Positions 55,932 through 64,000 of a stretch of DNA of 64,000 nucleotides are shown here, in pieces; the first letter of the stretch is position 1, and each line of letters opens with the position of its first letter. The stretch is taken from positions 1 to 64,000 of the forward strand of contig JARVKI010000117.1 of the NCBI GenBank assembly GCA_036674765.1, in the 5' to 3' direction. The translations under genes and the position numbers were made by a program. The notes under the pieces are model-generated. The model made no database searches. It worked only from the letters and a program-made list of their open reading frames with translations, and was not told the origin of the DNA. The DNA comes from Seiridium cupressi (Eukaryota > Ascomycota > Sordariomycetes > Amphisphaeriales > Sporocadaceae).

Positions 55932-57360
55932 ATGGCGCCCAAGAAACAGGACCGCCAGTACGAGATAGTCCTCCTCGGCGCCACGGGTTATACTGGTTCC
56001 TTGGCGGCGGACCATATTGTGCAACATCTGCCTACGAATCTACAGTGGGCCATTGCAGGTAGATCGAAGGAAAAGCTCGAGCACCTCGCAGCCAAACTGA
56101 AGAAATTGGCACCGGACCGCGTGCAGCCTGGTGAAGACTTGCCCCTGTATGGATCGTGCCAGGAGGTTGACCTGCTTACCCATGTATAGCGATCGAGATA
56201 GTATCATTGGATCAACGGGACCAACTCGACGCTGTTGTGAGAAAGACGACAATCTGCATTAGTGTTGTGTCGTACAGCCACGTGGGCACCCAGGTCGTCG
56301 AGGCTTGCGTCGAGAACGGAACCGATTATTTGGACACGGAGGTCAGGCGAGATCACCTCTTTAGTGAGGAGCGGCTTATCCGGCGCTGAAGCTGCTAACA
56401 TCACGCAATGATAGGAATGGTACAGTTACGCAGTTTGGGCAATGGTTCTCTCAGTATCATGAGAAGGCGAAGACCTCTGGCATTGCTGTAAGTCGCGCAT
56501 AACTGAATTCTTATCTGTGTCATGCACGTGAAAGTTAGATGAGTGACGTTCACAAACAGCTCATCCATGCCTGCGGTGCATTCAGTGCGCCCCAAGATCT
56601 TTTAACTTGGCTCGCTGTTCGCCAATTAAGGGAGCATACCGCACTTCCCACCGAGGAGGTCATTCTGGTCATCAAGCAAATGACAATGGCCCCGAGCGGA
56701 GGAACCGTAGAATCGATTTTCCATAAGCCCAACGTCGATCCCGAGATTGCTACAGCGTCACGAAACCCCTGGTTTCTGTCACCTCTCGAGGGACGTATGG
56801 CCCGAAACCCGATAAACTCCCTGGGCATCAGGAAAGATCCGTATCTGGGAGTGCTGGTGGCTAGCGCCTTTGGCGCACATCAAGATCGTGCTGTGGTGCA
56901 CAGAACGTGGGGTCTGCTGCAGAGTGGAAAGGAATATGGACCCAATTTCCACTTCAACGAGTATGAAGGGGCGTCTTCGAGTTTGCGGGGGGTGTGGAAA
57001 ATACTTAGTGGGAAAGTACTTGGCTTGTTTTTGTCATTGGGACCTGTGGCGAGGCTCTTTCTCCCGAAGGAGGGGGACGGACCGGATCCGGAGATCAGTA
57101 GGCACACCTTGTTAGAATTAGAGGCCGTGGCTGTTGCAGATGGGGACAAAACCAAGAAGGCTTTTGCACGGTTCAAGTTCGTTGGCAGTTCGTATCACCT
57201 CACAGCCGCGGCCCTCGCTCAAGGTGCTGCGAGTCTGCTGTACAAGAGAGAACTGGAGGGTGGCTACGAGGGGGGTAACCTAACACCAGCAATGTTGGGA
57301 GAAGACTTCGTGGAAAGGCTGAGAGCGATTGGAGTGGACATTAATACAGGGCTGCTATGA
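55932..57360 (+). CDS. Saccharopine-dehydrogenase-like / trans-acting enoyl-reductase family protein
   Basis: Exons 55932..56130, 56190..56341, 56434..56487 and 56560..57360 keep frame and give 401 residues. Introns are 59, 92 and 72 nt. The N-terminal Rossmann fold is EIVLLGATGYTGSLAADHI with AIAGRSKEKLE binding the dinucleotide. Next come VSYSHVGTQVVEACVENGTDY, typical of the SCCPDH group, and IHACGAFSAPQDLLTWLA. The Gly-rich C-terminal part (YKRELEGGYEGGNLTPAMLG) matches the family's end. These proteins are putative NAD(P)-dependent reductases; fungal and mycobacterial members act in lipid or polyketide pathways, but no such partner lies here. The third exon is only 54 nt and the intron before it uses a GTCAGG donor, so that junction is the least certain. 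Confidence 0.85.
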
Positions 57361-59078
57361 TTTGAGCAGTAAATGAATCATGTTCGAAATCTGGGAAATA
57401 GAGCGGTATACCTACAATGCATATGACCTTGTGAGAGTTGTACATGATCACGGAATGCGCGTCACGACGTTCTATTCGGCTGAACTATATTTCCCAGAAC
57501 AAAAGTTCTCCCGAATCAGCAACATTCGCCATGATCCGGAGCACTGCACTACACGTGGTTGGACTGTTGTAATAATGTATGGTATGGTGTTGTTCTCTAG
57601 TGTTAATGCTGAAACAAAAAGAGCCCTAGCAAATCCAGGCTCAATTGGCGGTATTGGCGATGAGGCCCATCGTCGCAGTACCATGTCGTCGAGTGGGGGC
57701 ATCACGTTGAGGTAGGCCTGGGGGGTACAGTGCGCGCTCAGTGTGGGTAGGAGCTTTAGCGGGTTGATGGACGCCAAAGGATCCCAGGCCGCAAGTCTTC
57801 ATTCACATTGTAGCCATAACAGTGATCGAGGAAACATTGAAAGCTTGCATCAGGGTTTATGGTACTGGAAATTTCGCAGTAGTTTGCGCAAGGCCTAATG
57901 TAGAGGAGCAGTAGAAATCAACTCTCACCAACCTTCTGGTGCAATTGCCCTTTCCCATTCGAATGCTCTGAGGTGTCTGCATGGCGCCGGCTGCTGAGTC
58001 TGTTGGCAAGTCGCTGGTCGTGATGAAAGTCTTGCGCCAAGTACATTGTAGACAGCGGGAGCTGAACAGCGGGTGTTAGCGCAATCCTACATCACTGCAA
58101 GGGTCGATCAGACACAATGTAATGTACATATGTAGATACATAGTACATTTAGGTAGCAGCACAGATTGCCGGGGTGTGTCCTTTGCATCGCCTCGGCCGC
58201 CGCTTTCCTAAGGTACATTGTAATAAATCCAGCTACGCCAGCCACCACAGTTCGGTCGAATGCTGATCTCATCTCCAAACCTGTCGTCCCTCGCCTTGGT
58301 TTTCGCAGAATTTATCAATGTAATCTTGTTGGTCGTATCCAAGTAATTGACAGTGCATCTTCTCGACGTTCCAACAGAGCTCTCCACAAGGTCCTACTTC
58401 ACGCCTTGCTCGCTAGGGGAGGTTATAAGGGCGCTGAGATTGAAGCTAGGCATTCAGGTAGTCTGCAGTGGGTCCCACACCAACCAACGCCTGAGCTCTG
58501 CCGACCTTTTGCGGACAAAATCTAGCATAATTCTACAAGTGCCTCCAGCCTGCGCTTTTCGAGTCACGGCTGCTTGACGAGTTTCGCGTATTGAATCAAT
58601 ATAACAGCCTAGACTTCCTGGAGATATGGCAAACTCAGAAGCATCCCAGCGCTGCCAACGTGTGGTAATCGTATTTCGTATAAAGATTCTGGAATGAGTT
58701 GGCCTAAAGATTAGCCGCTTCGTCCAGATACGGCAAATTGAAGAAAAAGTTGTTCATCGCACTACATTCGACTTTGAGGCGACGGCAAATGAGTTCTGTT
58801 GGCCCACGATCGGAGACTCCCCCAGTTTCCAGGTCTCGACGGTTACTGGAGAACATGTCAACGTGGAAGACAGGCTCCCAATCCGGATCTGAATCTCTTG
58901 AGCTCAGCTAAGAGCCTAATTCCGAGGGCCACTGTCAGACGGATAACAATCTTTTCCCTTCACCTAGGGAGATTGCGGTGTGGGTGGGTAATGCTGGCAT
59001 GTTGAAGTTCTTCCAGGAACATTTTCCTGAATTGGAGAACATCCATCCTTCTTCTCCTTTTAGTCATAGCAGCATGAC
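57361..59078. other. Stretch with no convincing gene
   Basis: Frames of 111-119 codons at 57380-57715 and 58166-58525 have no motif. Near 58970-59050 a plus-strand stretch (VGNAGMLKFFQEHFPELENI) resembles an ankyrin-type helix pair and may belong to the following ankyrin relic in another frame. Confidence 0.35.
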
Positions 59079-59765
59079 TTGGCGCGGAAGACTGGTCCTG
59101 GATTGATTAAGGGAGCCGCACTCCGTGGAGACATGGAAATGCTATACTTGGTAGTGTATCCTCTTTCCCGAGCTACCACTAACAACAAGACTTCGCGGGC
59201 CAATCATTTCGTCACGTTGACTCAAACACGCCACAAGGCCTTGATCTTCGACATGCCCTCTATTATACCAAGTCAAAATCCTAAAGAAGACACCTCGTTC
59301 ATTCTGACGCGTCATGCTGGGCTGGGTAACTTGGAAATGGTACAGCATCTGCTCGGCACGGGAACAGATATACACGGTCAAGGAAGACTGAATCGTAATC
59401 CACTTACAACCGCCGCCTGCTACTGCCACGTAGACGTGGTACTCCTGGAGCGGGGTGCCGACCCAAACTATCAACAAACTGAACAGCGCGACTCGCCTCT
59501 CACCGCCGCCGCCTCCAGTGGCAGCATGACCATTGTACGCAAACTTATTGATGCTGGCACAAAATGCGCAGATGATGACTGGGGGACGCTTTGTTACGCC
59601 GTCTTTCTCGAGCACACCTCGATGATAGAGCTCTTTCTGGCTATGGACATTGGTGTCACAGCTTCCCAGCCTCAGATTCCAGGAAAGGCAGCTGAAATGG
59701 GTTTGGAGTCAATGATATACTTTGGGGAATTGCAGCTACTTCAACAAATTGGTTCGGTTTCGTAG
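59079..59765 (+). pseudogene. Ankyrin-repeat gene remnant
   Basis: The 228-codon frame has ankyrin-type units. HAGLGNLEMVQHLLGTGTDI is followed by NPLTTAACYCHVDVVLLERG, where a repeat has lost residues, then DSPLTAAASSGSMTIVRKLI and DAGTKCADDDWGTLCYAVFL. Upstream sequence in other frames also looks repeat-like, so the N-terminus has probably decayed. Fungal ankyrin proteins often carry an F-box, NACHT or PNP domain at the N-terminus; none is recognisable. It ends 90 bp before the C-terminal frames of the convergent transcription factor. Confidence 0.55.
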
Positions 59766-59853
59766 CCGGACTCTTCAATGAAGGAATCCCACGTAGCCTA
59801 TACTCGTTAGTGAATTGCCCCCCCCCGCCCGCCCGGTGAGAGGGAGAAAAGAC

Positions 59854-62338
59854 CTACCCAGTCAAAATCCATATCACACAGGTCCTTCTCGAACAAGAGC
59901 CCCCCGTTCGATGCGTCGAACAAGAGCCCGGCCCCAAATGGTCAAAGGACTTTGCCGGCAGTGGCACCTCAGCAGCAATAGGTTTGGTGTCCGATCCAGA
60001 ATTGAAGGTCAAAAGCATGCCGACCAGTAACCCGTGGACTTTCCGTGCCTCGTCGTACACATGAATTGATTCCTCCCAACATGCGCACGACTTCTCCAGG
60101 GTCTGCAAAAGAACACTGCTGTCTGGAGACATATCCGCTTCGGAAGCGGTCCGTCGCAACTCTAGCTCCAAGAAAAGAATCATTGCCGGGAGTCTGAGCA
60201 ATTGCCGTGTGAGAGACATCTTGTAGAAAGATGAGTCCAACCCCTGTTGGAATTCTAGCAACGCCAGTGCAGATGTGATGCAGCGATTTCGAGAGAGCAT
60301 GAAGCGATTGGCGAATCTCGCTTTGGCCATAAATTTTCGATGTAGAGTGCACATCCCTTTATGGTACATACACATCAAACTATAATTGGAGAAGTTCCCG
60401 TCGGTGTGCAAGCGACGGATGTTGTCAGTGCCAGGTTCCACCTTCATGTGAGGAGGAAAATTTTGGTAGATCTCATGGAGAGCCTGGTCGATATCGAGAA
60501 CGGTATCGTACGAGCCCAAAGATGGGGCACTGTGAAAGTTGGCAACACGACCTAATACTCGAAACATTCGCGCTTTGATAATCAAGTATGTCATCGGAGT
60601 CTCCCTCTGTGAGCGGTCGCGATGGAGGTAGACTGGTAGTATGTTGGGATAGCTCCGAGTCAAGTAGATTGTGGGGCTCTTTCGTATCCGAGTATACAGC
60701 TGACATCATGCGCGGGAACCCTCCAAGAAACGAGGCCATGTCGTCCATGCTAGTCACTGAAAGCCAGATGCGGCGTCGATATTCCGCTTGAATTACCGAG
60801 ATGCCTGATGATAGGGAGGGCTCGCGATGATAGCCCATATTGATGGCGGCCCGTACGACCACCCCGGTCATCATCCATAGCCCGCGACGATTGTCGTCCT
60901 TCCGGTTCAGCTCAGCAGTAGCATTGAAACGCAGCGTCTCCACCGTATATGGTAAGCACTTGGCGATGTCACCACTTAGAAGACATTGCGCCGTGCGTAT
61001 TCGATAGAGTTGGAACAGTGACTCTGCCATACCTTCATGCTCTGTCGGCTCGCCATATTGATGATAGGCGAGCATAGTAATGCCGAGTATGGAGAACAAG
61101 AGACCAAGCCACATAAAGCTTGTCCGAGATGGATCTCTCCAATGTTCATCATACTGGGAGTCGGTCAGCCGGGTGCCACGACAAGATCTTGGGGCTGTTC
61201 ATACCTCGTTCATGAAAGTTGGTGCATGGAGGATAGCTAGCCTCCTTGTGAGCCAAAAACACACACCAGAAGACGTCGGGATACATACGAGGGACGGTGA
61301 TAGGAAAAGTTTCATGGTTGAAGAATTGGGAGATCAACCGATCGACCTCGGGCTTGTGCGGCAGAGTGGAGAGGATCTCTATCCGTTCTATTGGTTTCGC
61401 CTGGCTAAACAGCAAGCTCGCTCCATCCACGGTATGCGAGGAAGCGGGATTGAAGCTGAAACCAACTTCATCCTCATCCTGATCTTGGCTGCAGGTTCTC
61501 TTGATTTCGTTAATCTGTTGATGGTCAGCTAAAGATACAGGATGTCATGGGCTCTATATCGCCGTAACAGTCACGATGAGGCACTGGCAATGGGCGAATG
61601 TTTGGGTGTAAATGCGGACAGGACAGACTGCTGAAACACACCTCCTGAAGTACCACATCCCAATCATTGCCGCCAAGGTATACGGAATGAATCCCGTCCA
61701 TTACTGTTTTTCCGACCCCCACTTCATGAGTCTCTGGCGCCGCGGCAGACGCGGCCGGCCCTGTCTCAGGCTCAGAACTTTCGGGGGTATACACCGCATC
61801 GCTGCTGGACGAGTACATCTTTCCGCGTTCTGTAACTAATTTCCTTACCATCTCTTCCAATCGGTCGATGCGCTGTCGCATGGCGTTCCCATTCGTCGAG
61901 CCCTGGGCCTGAGGTGAGGGCCCATTCTTAGGTCCATGGAACATACAGTTCTCGTGCTCATTACGGGCAGCGCAATTTTGACAGGGTTTCACTCGGTTGC
62001 ATTTCAGTCTAGACCTCAGTTAGAAACTACATTGCGGAAACAAGTCGCCCCCGACGCTAGAATAATCAGTCTTACTTCCTGGTCCGACAAGGATCACATG
62101 ACAAAGGAATGCGGGCGCGCCTGTTAGATCGCTGAGGCTGCTTCATGGCCTGAATCGGCATTCTGACTTCTTGAGACTGCATAGCTGTAGGAAGTTGTCG
62201 AATCCAGGCCGTGTTCTTCTCCATGGGGATGACTGAGGCAACTAGAGCCTTGGTAGGATCATCACCGGCCACGTGACTGTTAAGTCCGCGGAGATGACAT
62301 CCGGCTCCGGTAGTGCCCCGGGTGGTTGCCAAATCCAT
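59854..62338 (-). pseudogene. Zn2Cys6 transcription factor with frameshifts
   Basis: The exons are complement(62338..62076, 62008..61642, 61514..61285, 61241..61205, 61153..~59854). The Zn cluster straddles the first intron with spacing C-x2-C-x6-C-x5-C-x2-C-x8-C (residues 81-109). A dimerisation-like helix (RIDRLEEMVRKLVTERG) follows. The middle homology domain has AILHAPTFMNE, then YDEHWRDPSRTSFMWLGLLF, GYHREPS and RRRIWLSVTSMDDMASFLGG. One extra base in the GAGGGAG run at 60601-60606 splits SRPLTE from TPMTYLIIKARMFRVLGR. A second shift near 59937 moves the C-terminus into the frame reading FDASNGGLLFEKDLCDMDFDW. A short imperfect duplication (TCGAACAAGAGCC twice) lies at about 59887-59928. 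It is divergent from the SDR gene with a 249-bp shared promoter. It may be intact if the indels are sequencing errors. Confidence 0.75.
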
Positions 62339-62587
62339 GGGCTTGTGTTAGCTCAAACACTTCAAGCTCTTGAGTCGCACATCGGCGTAAACCAAAATGC
62401 TAAATATAATGGATTTCAGTTACTGGCTATTCACTAAGGCGTAGCAACCGCAGCTTATCACCGATAACCCCTCGGTCAGAACGACCCGATTAAGAGAACC
62501 TATAAATGATGGGAAGCGACCACTGCAACTACGTTTCTTCTAAGTGTGCATGACGACTCAGCCACATAAAGTAGCAGACAGTAAAAC
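62339..62587. promoter_or_regulatory. Shared divergent promoter of the Zn2Cys6 factor and the SDR gene
   Basis: Only 249 bp separate the two start codons. The region contains CCGATAACCCCTCGG at 62461-62475, a CCG/CGG inverted pair spaced as many Zn2Cys6 factors bind. Whether the adjacent factor binds here is inference. Confidence 0.4.
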
Positions 62588-63644
62588 ATGCCTTCGTTCG
62601 CTAACTTCCTCCACACTCAGTTTATCCTGAGAATTCCACTGCCATCCGCCTCCTTTGCCTCCAAGACTGTCATCGTTACTGGTGCCAATGGGGGTCTGGG
62701 CCAAGAAATCGTCAAGCACATTGTCCGTCTTGGCACGAGTAAAGTCATATTTGCTTGCCGCAGCCAGTCCCGGGGCGAACAAGCAAAACTAGAGATTGAG
62801 ACTCTCCTGTCATGCAGTCCTGGCATCATCGAAGTGTGGGAGGTCGATCTCGAATGGCCCTCCTCGATCAAGAGCTTCGTCGACCGCGCCAGTACCCTGT
62901 CTCGGTTAGACGTCTTGATCAACAATGCAGGGATCCAAAGCGCTGCCTCGAAAACCGTTTTTGACACCGAGCGCACGCTCGCGGTGAACTGCATCGGCAC
63001 CTACCTGCTCGCATTGCAGCTGATACCTAAGCTCAAGGAGACGGCCCATAACAACGAAGATACACCCCACATGACATTCGTAGGGTCAGCCCTCTACGAT
63101 GTAGCGAACTATCCAGAAGAGCATGGAGATGATCTCTTTCTCTGGTTCAAGGATGAGTCGCATGTGAATCGTATGAATCAGTGAGACGAACCACAGCATC
63201 CCAGTGTTTGAAACAAGGGTCCTTTGCTAACAAGATTTAACTACAAATAGGTACAATCTCTCCAAGCTATTGCAACTTTATGCGGCCATCAAGCTGAGTA
63301 AGATTGTCGATCCGGCCGATACCACCCACCCGAATCCCATCATCATTAACTCGCTCGCCCCCTGCTTCTGTAAAACTGGACTGCCAGGAGGGTTGACAGG
63401 TAGCCTCAAGATTGTCTTCAAGATCTTTGAATGGCTCACGGCTCGCACCGCTGAAGAAGGCTCCCGGCTAGTGGTACAGGTGGCATCGGCAGGGCGGGAG
63501 ACCCACGGTCTCTACATGCGGGCTGGCGCGGTACAGGAATATGCTCCAATTGCCCAGAACGATAAGAGAGCGACATATGTCTGGGAGCTAATTTGTAAGA
63601 AACTGAAGAAGCTACAGCCGGGAATCCTGCAGAACTTGCATTGA
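62588..63644 (+). CDS. Short-chain dehydrogenase/reductase
   Basis: Exons 62588..63180 and 63251..63644 (intron of 70 nt, GTGAGA...AATAG) give 328 residues. The NAD(P)-binding motif TGANGGLG is at residues 31-38, followed by ACRSQSRGEQA; the Arg favours NADPH. NNAG marks the fold's fourth strand. The catalytic Ser is in FVGSALYD, and Tyr and Lys are in YNLSK (199 and 203). The length and the C-terminal extension fit the retinol-dehydrogenase-like group of fungal SDRs, often tailoring enzymes of secondary metabolism. The N-terminal ~25 residues (FANFLHTQFILRIPLP) may associate with membrane. Its divergent neighbour is a Zn2Cys6 factor, a common regulator-target arrangement. Confidence 0.9.
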
Positions 63645-64000
63645 AGTGTCAGTCGCCAGAATTTCCTGCTCTAGAAGGTCTCATTTTATAAACACAACTG
63701 GCTGGCAGGAGTATAGCAGGCTGTACAGTGGCAATGGCTTTCTTCTCACGTAGGTCGCCATAACCTTTACACTAAGTTCAAATCTGGCCAGATCAGTATC
63801 TTCACTCGTCAGTCCACCGAATAAAATTCCATAAACATATGTTTCTCCAGTTAGTTTATAATTTGAGCCATAGAGCCGCGAACTGTGTTTGTCCTCCGAT
63901 AATTCAGGTCGAAGTATGAGTGGTATGTATGACACCGAGACTATCCATACTGTAGCACCGGGTTCCTTCACTCTGGGCTAAGACCATGATGACCTTCGTT
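63645..64000. other. Sequence at the window end, nothing recognised
   Basis: 3' region of the SDR gene. A 96-codon minus-strand frame (63681-63971) has no motif and may be chance. Confidence 0.35.

Noticed and set aside
59818..59836. C-rich run read as a regulatory G-quadruplex
   Set aside because: A homopolymer of about nine C with two short C runs near gene ends; length may be inexact and no function is indicated.
1..64000. CRISPR array, rRNA, bacterial operon signals
   Set aside because: None seen; introns and gene families are fungal throughout.

Overview
This window looks like a gene-poor, repeat-flanked accessory region of a filamentous ascomycete, most likely a Eurotiomycete of the Aspergillus/Penicillium kind. 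The evidence is short GT-AG introns (about 40-160 nt), fungal-only families (HET, Clr5, SAT4-type rhodopsin-like membrane protein, Zn2Cys6 factors, asco-laccase, CHAT with degenerate TPR) and A+T-rich LTR copies with the look of repeat-induced point mutation (RIP).

Layout. 1-885: a heavily A+T-converted LTR relic interrupted by a younger solo LTR of the same family. 1413-2402: HAD hydrolase. 6310-8257: secreted laccase. 8666-10396: transcription factor without a visible DNA-binding domain and with a damaged splice donor. 10651-13922: HET gene broken by single-base frameshifts. 14850-15142: relic of a ubiquitin C-terminal hydrolase. 15540-15762: mariner/pogo-like MITE. 16860-18669: GMC oxidoreductase. 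19195-23036: ankyrin relic and a TPR-CHAT pseudogene. 23692-25974: secreted FAD-linked oxidase. 28087-29400: seven-helix membrane protein. 29926-30297: small two-exon gene. 30452-30906: third solo LTR. 32028-34270: Clr5-domain pseudogene. 36326-38482: intact membrane-anchored HET protein. 38779-39507: truncated beta-propeller gene. 40537-41290: cysteine-rich single-pass membrane protein with a frameshift. 42862: start of a small secreted protein. 47581-49054: aquaporin. 50038-50858: single-pass PAN-like protein. 51532-52627: CE16 esterase. 54970-55242: alpha/beta-hydrolase relic. 55932-57360: saccharopine-dehydrogenase-like reductase. 59079-59765: ankyrin relic. 59854-62338: Zn2Cys6 factor, divergent from a short-chain dehydrogenase (62588-63644).

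How it fits together. There is no PKS, NRPS or terpene backbone gene, so this is not an obvious metabolite cluster. Complete genes are mainly secreted or membrane enzymes and transporters. Between them lie many damaged genes of the type used in fungal self/non-self recognition and regulated cell death (HET, TPR-CHAT, ankyrin, Clr5), with only one complete member, the membrane-anchored HET protein. Several otherwise well-preserved genes differ from an open frame by a single base, so true pseudogenes and assembly indels must be separated before the decay is taken at face value.
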